DNA of 14,861 bases, taken from positions 1-14,861 of the forward strand of contig JAPOQV010000285.1 of assembly GCA_026710565.1 (NCBI GenBank). Reading direction: 5' to 3'. Positions within the stretch are counted from its first letter, which is position 1; every line of letters begins with the position of its first letter. The notes below the pieces were generated by a model, which searched no databases, was not told where the DNA came from, and worked only from the letters and a program-made list of their open reading frames with translations. Positions 6,630 to 13,360 of the stretch are shown here, piece after piece. Source of the stretch: Spirochaetaceae bacterium (GTDB lineage: Bacteria > Spirochaetota > Spirochaetia > SZUA-6 > Bin103). Position numbers and translations under genes: made by a program.

Positions 6630-8081
6630 ATGCCGAAACCTGATGCGACCGACACCCTGCGCGTGGGCGAAGTATCGCAGTTGTTCGTGGACGACCATGT
6701 GATCGCCGCGACCGACCGGCTCACACGACGCCTGCACGCGGTCGATAAGCACCCCGCCAACCCGGTGCTCCGCCCCGAGCTCCCCTGTGAGGGAACCTCG
6801 ATCGAGTACACCAGCGTGCTCTGGGACGAGGCGCAGCAGCGGTTCAAGACCTGGTACCTGTGCGGTGACAATCAGGACGCCCGCACCAGCCCGGGAACGA
6901 AGTCCCGGTTCGAAATCCGGTCCTGCTACGCCACCTCCACGGACGGCGTCAACTGGGACAAACCCGATCTCGGGCTGATCGAGTGCGGCGGGTCGCAGCG
7001 CAGCAACGCGATCGACAGCGGGCGCTGGCTGCAGGGCGTGGTGTACACGGGGCCCGACCGGGAGCCGGACGAGCGGCGGCGCTACAAGATGCTGGCATGG
7101 GTCACCGGCGGCTACCAGGCTGCCTTCTCGCCCGACGGGATCCACTGGACCGATGCGCCGGCCAATCCGGTGTGGCCCATAACCGGCGACGTCGCGCCCA
7201 CCATCTACGACGAGCGCTCGCGGCAGTACGTCAGCTTCGCCAAGGTTCACGACGAATATGAAGGGCACCGGCGCCGGCTGGTAGGCCGCGGCACCAGCCC
7301 GGACTTCATGCGTTGGAGCGACCCCCAACTGATTCTGGCCCCGGACGATCAGGACGAAGGCTGGACCCTGGGCCGCCCGGGACACCACACCGAGTTCTAC
7401 GGGCTGTGCGGATTCCCGTACGCCGGGATGTACCTGGGGCTGCTGTGGGTGTTCCGGGTGACCGGAAAGGTGCCAGGCGGCACCAACTACGGCGGCATCC
7501 ACGCGCAACTGGTGCACAGCCGCGACGGAGTCGCCTGGGAGCGCGCCTTCAGCCGCATGCCGCTGATCCCGATCGGCACCCAGGAGAGCTTCGACTGCGG
7601 CTACATCCACGCCGCCGGCCGGCCGCTCGTGGTCGGCGACGAGGTATGGATCTACTACGACGGGCACGACGGAGACCACGGTTCCTACTGGTACAAGGAG
7701 CCGTGGGGCAGCGACGAGCCGCGCCGGGGCGGGGCGCTGGGACTGGGTCGGCTGCGCCTGGACGGGTTCGTCTCGCTCGACGCCGGCGCCGATGGCGGAA
7801 CGCTCACCACGAGGCCGATGGTCGTCGCCGGAGACGCGCTGGTGGTGAACGCCAGTACCCGCGGCGGCCTGGTGAAGGTGGAGGTGCTGGACCTCGACGG
7901 CGCGGCCGTGGCCGGGTTCGGCAGCGGCGAGGGCGTCCCGATCACTACGGACCGCGTGAGCCACGTGGTCCGCTTCCGCGGCGGCAGATCGCTGGGAGCG
8001 CTGCGGGACACTCCCGTGTCGTTGCGCTTCCACCTGCGGGACGCCGAGCTGTACAGCTTCCGCTTCACGGCGGCGCGCTGA
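6630..8081 (+). CDS. Cytoplasmic five-bladed beta-propeller glycosidase-like protein (GH43/GH32 clan fold) with C-terminal beta-sandwich
   Basis: A 483-aa soluble protein without signal peptide. The opening LFVDDHVIAATDRLTRRLH, then KHPANPVLRPE, is characteristic of a family found next to glycosidase and transporter genes in several phyla and usually annotated as GH43/GH32-like. Blade motifs SxDGxxW recur (TDGVNW at 104-109, SPDGIHW near 166, SRDGVAW near 300). The last 120 residues (GLGRLRLDGFVSLDAG... to LRDAELYSFRF) form an all-beta domain seen in the same family. The start is well supported by GGAGGG at 6618-6623, 6 nt before the ATG. It lies 16 nt after the permease genes and presumably acts on an imported oligosaccharide in the cytoplasm. 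Catalytic acids cannot be assigned by eye, so activity and substrate are unknown. Confidence 0.75.
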   Translation: MPKPDATDTLRVGEVSQLFVDDHVIAATDRLTRRLHAVDKHPANPVLRPELPCEGTSIEYTSVLWDEAQQRFKTWYLCGDNQDARTSPGTKSRFEIRSCYATSTDGVNWDKPDLGLIECGGSQRSNAIDSGRWLQGVVYTGPDREPDERRRYKMLAWVTGGYQAAFSPDGIHWTDAPANPVWPITGDVAPTIYDERSRQYVSFAKVHDEYEGHRRRLVGRGTSPDFMRWSDPQLILAPDDQDEGWTLGRPGHHTEFYGLCGFPYAGMYLGLLWVFRVTGKVPGGTNYGGIHAQLVHSRDGVAWERAFSRMPLIPIGTQESFDCGYIHAAGRPLVVGDEVWIYYDGHDGDHGSYWYKEPWGSDEPRRGGALGLGRLRLDGFVSLDAGADGGTLTTRPMVVAGDALVVNASTRGGLVKVEVLDLDGAAVAGFGSGEGVPITTDRVSHVVRFRGGRSLGALRDTPVSLRFHLRDAELYSFRFTAAR

Positions 8082-8102
8082 CGGGTTCGGCCGGCCGGCG
8101 CC

Positions 8103-9194
8103 TCAGGTTCCGGTTGTGTGCTGTCCGACCGTGTACCGGGCACGGCGCTGCGCCCGCTTGACGCCGGCGAGCGACAGGCGGTCGGCGAAGTGGCAGGCGA
8201 CGAAGTGCGGGCTGTCCGTTCGCTCCCCGTGGTTCACGAGTGGCGGCTCCTCGCGCCTGCAGACCTCCTCGGCGTACGGGCAGCGCGGATGGAAGTAACA
8301 CCCCGCAGGAGGGTTGGCCGGGTCGGCGACATCGCCTGCGAGCACGATACGGCGCCCCTTATTGCGCGACTCGGGCTCGGTCTTCGGGACCGCCGAGAGC
8401 AGCGCTTCGGTGTAGGGGTGCAAGGGACGGAAGAAGATCTCGTCGGTGTCGCCGAGCTCCACGACCTTCCCCACGTACATCACGGCGACGCGCTGACTCA
8501 CGTATTCCACCACCGCCAGGTTGTGGGCGATGAACAGGTAGGTGAGGTGGAAGCGCTGCTTGAGCTCCTGCATCAGCTTGAGAATCTGCGCCTGCACCGA
8601 GACGTCGAGGGCTGACACCGGCTCGTCCGCGACGATGAACCTGGGGCTCAGCGCCAGTGCCCGCGCTATCGCGATCCTTTGCCGCTGGCCGCCTGAGAAC
8701 GCGTGCGGATAGCGCCGCATGTACTCGGGATCGAGGCTGACGTCCCGCAACAGGCGCGCCACGTGCTCCTCGAGCTCGTTCTTGCGGCGCACGACGGCGT
8801 GCGTGAGCAGCGGTTCTCCCACCGTCTCCAGGATGTTCATGCGCGGATTGAGCGACGAGTAGGGGTCCTGGAAAATCATGCTCATGTGTCGCCAGACGCT
8901 CTTGAGCTGCGCCTCCTCGAGGCTGGCGACGTCGATCGGGTCGCCGCCGTCGACGCTGAAGCGGACCGATCCGGACGTGGGATCCAGGGCGCGGATGATG
9001 CACCTGCCGGTGGTGGTCTTGCCGCAGCCGCTCTCGCCGACCAAGCCCAGGACCTCGCCGCGGCGCACGAAGAAGCTGATCCCGTCCACGGCGCGTACCA
9101 CGTGGACGGTGCTGCGCAGCAGGCCCCGAGTCACCGGGAAGTGCTTCACCAGGGCGATGACTTCGAGGAGCTTCTCTTTCTCCATGTGCGCCAT
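8103..9194 (-). CDS. ABC transporter ATPase, DppF/OppF type
   Basis: A 363-aa peripheral membrane ATPase. Walker A is GESGCGKTT (53-61), the Q-loop Gln109 lies in [12 protein letters not shown], the signature FSGGQRQR is at 166-173, Walker B FIVADEP at 186-192, and the H-loop His224 in [10 protein letters not shown]. The C-terminal oligopeptide-transporter domain starts near HPYTEALL (259). It has the Cys299, Cys305, Cys312 and Cys334 set ([15 protein letters not shown] ... ACHF) typical of DppD/DppF proteins. The start ATG at 9194 overlaps the previous stop as TGATG, which implies coupled translation; Met4 (9185) is an alternative. It ends 21 nt from the convergent propeller gene; that gap is GC-rich with no clear terminator. 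It energises import together with the DppD-like ATPase and, by inference, the permeases at 4485-6613. Confidence 0.94.
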   Translation of the reverse strand: MAHMEKEKLLEVIALVKHFPVTRGLLRSTVHVVRAVDGISFFVRRGEVLGLVGESGCGKTTTGRCIIRALDPTSGSVRFSVDGGDPIDVASLEEAQLKSVWRHMSMIFQDPYSSLNPRMNILETVGEPLLTHAVVRRKNELEEHVARLLRDVSLDPEYMRRYPHAFSGGQRQRIAIARALALSPRFIVADEPVSALDVSVQAQILKLMQELKQRFHLTYLFIAHNLAVVEYVSQRVAVMYVGKVVELGDTDEIFFRPLHPYTEALLSAVPKTEPESRNKGRRIVLAGDVADPANPPAGCYFHPRCPYAEEVCRREEPPLVNHGERTDSPHFVACHFADRLSLAGVKRAQRRARYTVGQHTTGT

Positions 9195-10204
9195 CAGTGG
9201 TAGAGGTAGCAGCTCGTGGTGTGGCCGGGCTCCACCTCCGCGGAGGCGGGGAACGCCTGCGCACACCGGTCCTCCATGACGTGGGCGCAGCGGGGGTGAA
9301 ACGGGCATCCGCCCGGCATCTCGTGGGGGCTGGGAACGCTGCCGCCGATCGCCTCGATCTCGTGGGCCGAGCCCTCGCCCAGGCGCGGAATGGAGTTCAG
9401 CAGGCCGACCGTGTAGGGATGTCTCGGAGTGCGGAAGATCGTCTTTACCGGCGCCGCCTCCACGTCCCGTCCCAGGTACATGACCATCACCCGGTCGCAC
9501 AGCTCGGCGATCACCGCCAGGTCGTGGGTGATGATGATCAGCGACATGTTCAGCTCCCGCTGCAGGTCTTTCATCAACTCCAGCACCTGGGCCTGGATCG
9601 TCACGTCCACCGCGGTGGTGGGCTCGTCGGCGATCAGCAGGCTGGGATGGCAGGAGAGCGCCATGGCGATCATCGCCCGCTGCCGCATGCCGCCGCTGAT
9701 GGCAAAGGGATAGGCGTCGATGGTCTGTTCCGGGTTCGGCATGCCGGCACGGCGCAGCATCTCGACGGCGCGCTCCCGCGCGGTGCGCCGGTCGCACTCC
9801 TGGTGCAGGCGGATCGCCTCCATGATCTGGTTGCCGATGGTGTAGACCAGGCTGAAGGCGGTCATCGGCTCCTGGAACACCATCGACACCTCGGCCCCGC
9901 GGATGCTCCGTACCCGCCGGCCCTTCCAGTCCAGCTTCGCCAAGTCCACCACGCCGGCTTCCGTGCGCAGCAGGATCTCGCCACTCACGATGCGGCCGTT
10001 GCGCGGCACGATGCGGAGGATGGACTGCGCCGTGACGCTCTTGCCGCAGCCGCTCTCCCCGGCGATGCCGAGCGTCTCGCCGCGCCGCAGGTCGAACGAC
10101 ACGCCGTCGACGGCCTTCAGCGTTCCCTCGCGCGAGAAGAACCAGGTCTTGAGGTCGCGCACGCTGAGCAGCGCATCGTCCTTCGCCACCCCGCCATCAT
10201 GCAT
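9194..10204 (-). CDS. ABC transporter ATPase, DppD/OppD type
   Basis: A 336-aa ATPase. Walker A is GESGCGKS (49-56), Q-loop Gln111 lies in [11 protein letters not shown], the signature ISGGMRQR is at 169-176 (DppD proteins typically have SGGMRQR), Walker B LLIADEP at 189-195, and the H-loop is His227 in [10 protein letters not shown]. The C-terminal domain carries Cys300, Cys306, Cys314 and Cys332 (GGCPFHPRC ... SCYLYH). After the Q-loop the common SLNP is replaced by AFSL. The start at 10204 is preferred because GGAGGA (complement of 10213-10218) lies 8 nt upstream. More distal in-frame ATGs at 10258 and 10279 fall inside an intergenic stem-loop. The Shine-Dalgarno sequence is itself partly in a predicted stem, so expression may be restrained relative to the binding protein. 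It overlaps the DppF-like gene by 1 nt. Confidence 0.94.
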   Translation of the reverse strand: MHDGGVAKDDALLSVRDLKTWFFSREGTLKAVDGVSFDLRRGETLGIAGESGCGKSVTAQSILRIVPRNGRIVSGEILLRTEAGVVDLAKLDWKGRRVRSIRGAEVSMVFQEPMTAFSLVYTIGNQIMEAIRLHQECDRRTARERAVEMLRRAGMPNPEQTIDAYPFAISGGMRQRAMIAMALSCHPSLLIADEPTTAVDVTIQAQVLELMKDLQRELNMSLIIITHDLAVIAELCDRVMVMYLGRDVEAAPVKTIFRTPRHPYTVGLLNSIPRLGEGSAHEIEAIGGSVPSPHEMPGGCPFHPRCAHVMEDRCAQAFPASAEVEPGHTTSCYLYH

Positions 10205-10214
10205 CGAAACGGTC

Positions 10215-10251
10215 CTCCGGCCAGTAGGGAGGGTTTCCCCGCTGGCCGGAG
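10215..10251 (-). promoter_or_regulatory. Stem-loop that pairs part of the DppD-like gene's Shine-Dalgarno sequence
   Basis: On the transcript, CUCCGGCCAG pairs perfectly with CUGGCCGGAG (10 bp) around a 17-nt loop that itself contains GGG-GAAA-CCC, a small hairpin closed by a GNRA tetraloop. The last four bases of the 3' arm (GGAG) are the first four of the GGAGGA ribosome-binding site of the ATPase gene starting at 10204. The structure could reduce or gate translation of the ATPases relative to the binding protein. The pairing is seen directly; the regulatory effect is inferred. Confidence 0.6.
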
Positions 10252-10252
10252 C

Positions 10253-10279
10253 GTGCATCCCCGACGACCGGGGATGCAC
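10253..10279 (-). promoter_or_regulatory. Perfect stem-loop after the solute-binding-protein gene
   Basis: GTGCATCCCCG and CGGGGATGCAC form an 11-bp perfect stem with a 5-nt loop, 10 nt after the stop codon of the binding-protein gene and one base from the next stem-loop. No U-tract follows, so it is unlikely to be a full terminator. Stable hairpins in this position are known to protect binding-protein mRNA from 3' exonucleases and so raise its level over the membrane components. This role is inferred from position. Confidence 0.6.
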
Positions 10280-10289
10280 ACCTCAGCGT

Positions 10290-12251
10290 CTATTCGTCGA
10301 TGTAGATCGGCGCCAGCATCTCGTAACAGATGTTGTAGTTGCTGTTCCTGGGCCAGTTCCTGATCCGGTTGTTGACCACCCAGTACTGCGCCTGCATCGG
10401 CATGTTGAAGCCGCCGACCATCCACAGGTTGTCGTCCCAGATCTCGGCGATCTCGATGGTCTTGGCGATTCTCACCTGCTCGTCGCCGGAGGCGAGCGCC
10501 TCCTCGCGCAGGCGCATGATCGTCTTCACGTCCTCGGGTGGCTCCGATCCCTTCTCACCGCCGCTCACGATCCAGGAACCCCACTGCGGCGCGGTTCCCC
10601 AGCGCTCGGAGATCGGCACCAGAGAGGCGCGGAACAGCGGATTCATCGGCCTGCCGCCGTGCTGTCCGGTACCGGTGAAAATATCGTACTGGCCGGACTC
10701 GATCGTGGCGGACGCCATGCCCTGCTCGATCGGCTTGCTGACCACCTCGATGCCGAGCTCCTTCCAGTAGTTCCGGTACAGCTCGGCCAGCTCCACGGTC
10801 TCCGGCCACAGCACGTTGATGGTGTTCACCAGGCGCAGGCGCTCGCCGTCGGAGCGCAACCGGAAGCCGTCGCCGTCGCGCTCCGAGATCGTGCCGATCT
10901 CGTCGAGCAGCGCGTTGGCCTGGCCCGGATCGAAGTCCAGGTTGCTCTTGAACAGGTTCTCGCCGTGAAACGGAGGACCCTCCGGAAGCCCGGTGTGGGT
11001 CGGCGTGGCAAGTCCCTTGAACACCAAGCTGTTCGCCTCCCCGCGGTCGATCGCGAGCGAGAGGGCGACGCGGAACCGCTTGTCGTTGAGGAGTGCGTTC
11101 AGCACCGGGTCCTCGTGATGGAAGTTGAAGCGCACGTTGCCCTGGTTGTCCGGCGGCCACCAGTGCTGCTCGATGCGGTAGTCGCCGCGCTCCATGTTGT
11201 CGAGCACGAGCTGATGGTTGGGGAAACAGCCCCAGTCGAAGCAGCTGTTGTAGTCGAACTCGCCGGCGATGGTCTTGAGCAGCAGGGCCTCCTTGTCCTC
11301 GGTGAGCACCCGCTCCATGCGGTCGATATAGGGGAGCTGATTGCCGGCGGTGTCGATCATGAAGTAGTAAGGGTTGCGCTCCATGACCTGCACCGGTTCG
11401 CTGACCGTGTTCTGTGCAATCCAGGCCATCAGGACGGGGCGTTCGGGCATCCCCCAGGCATCCAGGTGGCCGCCCATCTTGGAGTTGAAGAGGTTGACCC
11501 AGGTGTCGTAGCCCTCCGCCTTCATGGTCTCTTCGATCTTGGCCATCTCGGTGTAGGTGGGGTGGAACTGCTCAAGGTAGTGCTTGGGCAAATAGTTGTT
11601 GGGCCGCCACCGGGCCAGGTTCTCGATGAACACGCCGAACGGCTTGTGGAACGTCATCTGGAAGGTGTAGTCGTCGATCTTCGCGGGTACGCCGGGAACC
11701 CCATCGACCAGCATGCGGGAAGAGGGGCTCGGCGAGAGGTCGGTGTTCAGAGCCACGTCCTCGAAGTAGAACATCAGGTCGTCGGCGGTGAACGCGGTGC
11801 CGTCGCTCCACTTCATGCCCTCGCGCAGGTGCAGCGTGAAGGTCATGCCGTCCGGGCTGACGTCCCAGCCCTCGATGAGCCGGGGGAACAGCCGCGCCAT
11901 GTCCGGGGTGTACGAGACCAGGAACTCGTAGCCCCAGTCCATCATGTAGTTCGTGGCGGCCTTGCCGGTGTTGGGCAGGCGCAGCGTACCGCCGTAGGTG
12001 CCGATCCCGTCGACCGGCTGCACGACCAGCGGTTCCAAGGGCAGCCGCTCGGCGATGGGGGGAAGGCTGCCCTGAGCGACGAGCGCGGCCACCGCCGGCG
12101 CCTCGTTGAAGGTGAGCGTGGTCCCCGTCATGCTCTCGTACTCGCTGAGGTTGTAGGGGATGGCGTGGTCGATGTGCTCTTCGCTGACGGCTGGAAAGGA
12201 GCTCAGCAGCAGCGGCAGCAGTAGAACGGTCACGGGCACGAGCTTCTTCAT
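10290..12251 (-). CDS. ABC transporter periplasmic solute-binding protein, family 5 (DppA/OppA-like)
   Basis: A 653-aa secreted protein. The Sec signal peptide MKKLVPVTVLLLPLLLSSFPAVSE has likely cleavage near residues 22-24 and no lipobox Cys, pointing to a free periplasmic protein in a diderm. The SBP_bac_5 pattern is clear: GTYGGTLRLPN, PRLIEGWDVSPDGMTFTLHL, then LREGMKWSDGTAFTADDLMFYFEDV, and further on NDKRFRVALSLAIDRGEANS. At over 600 residues it is longer than DppA (about 535 aa), as often seen in carbohydrate- or opine-type members, but the ligand cannot be read. Three consecutive ATGs (12257, 12254, 12251) follow AAGGAG; the third has the best spacing, 7 nt. It heads an operon with the two ATPases and has its own strong promoter. 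Confidence 0.93.
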   Translation of the reverse strand: MKKLVPVTVLLLPLLLSSFPAVSEEHIDHAIPYNLSEYESMTGTTLTFNEAPAVAALVAQGSLPPIAERLPLEPLVVQPVDGIGTYGGTLRLPNTGKAATNYMMDWGYEFLVSYTPDMARLFPRLIEGWDVSPDGMTFTLHLREGMKWSDGTAFTADDLMFYFEDVALNTDLSPSPSSRMLVDGVPGVPAKIDDYTFQMTFHKPFGVFIENLARWRPNNYLPKHYLEQFHPTYTEMAKIEETMKAEGYDTWVNLFNSKMGGHLDAWGMPERPVLMAWIAQNTVSEPVQVMERNPYYFMIDTAGNQLPYIDRMERVLTEDKEALLLKTIAGEFDYNSCFDWGCFPNHQLVLDNMERGDYRIEQHWWPPDNQGNVRFNFHHEDPVLNALLNDKRFRVALSLAIDRGEANSLVFKGLATPTHTGLPEGPPFHGENLFKSNLDFDPGQANALLDEIGTISERDGDGFRLRSDGERLRLVNTINVLWPETVELAELYRNYWKELGIEVVSKPIEQGMASATIESGQYDIFTGTGQHGGRPMNPLFRASLVPISERWGTAPQWGSWIVSGGEKGSEPPEDVKTIMRLREEALASGDEQVRIAKTIEIAEIWDDNLWMVGGFNMPMQAQYWVVNNRIRNWPRNSNYNICYEMLAPIYIDE

Positions 12252-12315
12252 CATCATTCTCCTTGCGATGACAGTGAGTCTTCGGCGGCTCCGTTGACGG
12301 TCTGTGGAATGCACC

Positions 12316-12343
12316 ATTGTCCTTTACCCGGCAGGGGTGTCAA
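12316..12343 (-). promoter_or_regulatory. Sigma70-like promoter for the binding-protein/ATPase operon
   Basis: On the minus strand a perfect TTGACA (12343-12338) is followed after 16 nt by GACAAT (12321-12316, 4/6 to TATAAT). Transcription would start near 12309, giving a leader of about 58 nt before the ATG at 12251. This also argues against the longer reading frame beginning at 12317, which would start inside the -10 box. Confidence 0.55.
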
Positions 12344-12364
12344 TCCGTAGTTGATGCATGGTGG

Positions 12365-12370
12365 TAGTCT
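12365..12370 (+). promoter_or_regulatory. Candidate leaderless -10 element (TAGTCT) before the small propeller gene
   Basis: TAGTCT lies exactly 6 nt before the GTG at 12377, so a transcript would begin at the start codon. A GGAG at 12371-12374 could instead serve the ATG at 12380 if a longer transcript exists. No matching -35 box is visible. The element lies in the short divergent intergenic region shared with the binding-protein promoter. Confidence 0.4.
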
Positions 12371-12376
12371 GGAGAC

Positions 12377-13351
12377 GTGATGGAACGCTTCGACGGGATC
12401 CGCGCCGTGCATCACCACGCGCTCGATCCCGGGCTCGTCTGGACGAAGGACCCGGAGCCGTGCATCGGTCCCGACTCGCCGCTGGACTCCCTGAGCATTC
12501 TGACCCCGAACGTGGTGCGGCTGCCCGCAGGCGGCTACCGCATGTACTACACCGGCTGGGGTCCGGGGCGCGCGGTGCCCGACGCCAACGGCTACATCCT
12601 GAGCGCCGTGTCCGACGACGGCGCGGCGTGGCGCAAGGAGCCCGGCGTCCGCCTGGACGTGCATGAGCCGGACGCGACGCTGCGCGTGCTCTGCCCGGAC
12701 GTGGTGCCGCTGCCGGACGGCCGCTGGCGGATGTACTACGAGGCGGCAAGCGCCGACCGACCGACCGTGATCAAGAGCGCGACCTCTCCGGACGGATTGG
12801 CCTGGGAGCCCGAGCCCGGCGTCCGCGCCGCCGCTCCGGATGCGTCGTTGGGCTCGCCGCGCTGCGTCTACACCGAGTCGCCGTCGGACCCGTCCCGGCT
12901 CTGTTGCCGGCTCTACTTCCACAGTTATGCCCACCCACGGCGCACCGGGCTCGACGCGCCCAACCACATCATCAGCGCCATCTCCGATGACGGGCTGTCG
13001 TTCCGGATCGAGCCGGGCGTGCGCATCGCCCAGGAGGACGAGCGGCGCGACACGCTGGCGGTCTACGCGCCGGAGGTGCTCCGGCTGGGCGACCCTGCCG
13101 CGCCCCGCTACCGCATGTACTTCGCCGCCTGGGCGACCGACATCCGCGGCGGCATCTTCGCCGCCGCCTCCCGGGACGGCCTCACCTGGACCAGAGAGCC
13201 CGGTCCGCTGCTCGACCTGGACCGGCCGCTGGACGTGAACATGGTGTCCGAACCGTGCGTGATCGACCTCGACGACGGCCGCTTCCGGCTCTTCTACGAG
13301 GCGGAGGACGAGCAGCGCAGGCGGCGGATCCTGAGCGCCACCTCGGGGTAG
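12377..13351 (+). CDS. Five-bladed beta-propeller glycosidase-like protein with regular blade motifs
   Basis: A 324-aa soluble protein (323 if the ATG at 12380 is used) without signal peptide, of the GH43/GH32/GH130-like propeller fold. The motif S-x-D-G-x-x-W/F-x-x-E-P-G recurs four times, near residues 79-91, 137-149, 203-215 and 265-277. Each repeat is preceded by a strand pair such as PNVVRLPAGGYRMYYTGWG, PDVVPLPDGRWRMYYEA or PEVLRLGDPAAPRYRMYFAAW. A final blade, PCVIDLDDGRFRLFYEAED, closes the ring. Repeat spacing is about 58-66 residues, normal for one blade. Catalytic acids cannot be assigned, so it may be a hydrolase, a phosphorylase or a non-catalytic binder. It is divergent from the binding-protein gene and followed 9 nt later by a TIM-barrel protein gene, so the pair probably acts on one imported glycan. 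Confidence 0.72.
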   Translation: MMERFDGIRAVHHHALDPGLVWTKDPEPCIGPDSPLDSLSILTPNVVRLPAGGYRMYYTGWGPGRAVPDANGYILSAVSDDGAAWRKEPGVRLDVHEPDATLRVLCPDVVPLPDGRWRMYYEAASADRPTVIKSATSPDGLAWEPEPGVRAAAPDASLGSPRCVYTESPSDPSRLCCRLYFHSYAHPRRTGLDAPNHIISAISDDGLSFRIEPGVRIAQEDERRDTLAVYAPEVLRLGDPAAPRYRMYFAAWATDIRGGIFAAASRDGLTWTREPGPLLDLDRPLDVNMVSEPCVIDLDDGRFRLFYEAEDEQRRRRILSATSG

Positions 13352-13354
13352 GCT
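13349..13354 (+). promoter_or_regulatory. Candidate leaderless -10 element (TAGGCT) before the TIM-barrel gene
   Basis: TAGGCT lies exactly 6 nt before the GTG at 13361, and its first three bases are the stop codon of the preceding gene. It matches the -10 form often reported for leaderless genes in GC-rich bacteria. Because the TAG is also the stop codon, chance is harder to exclude here than at the other two sites. Confidence 0.3.
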
Positions 13355-13360
13355 CACGCC

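Noticed and set aside
8082..8102. Terminator in the 21-nt gap between the convergent operons
   Set aside because: The gap has overlapping GGCCGGCC-type palindromes but no arms separated by a loop and no T-tract on either strand.
9903..12224. A 773-residue plus-strand reading frame antisense to the binding-protein and ATPase genes
   Set aside because: Its residues are a His/Val/Leu/Asp-rich mirror of well-identified minus-strand genes; no domain or start signal supports it.
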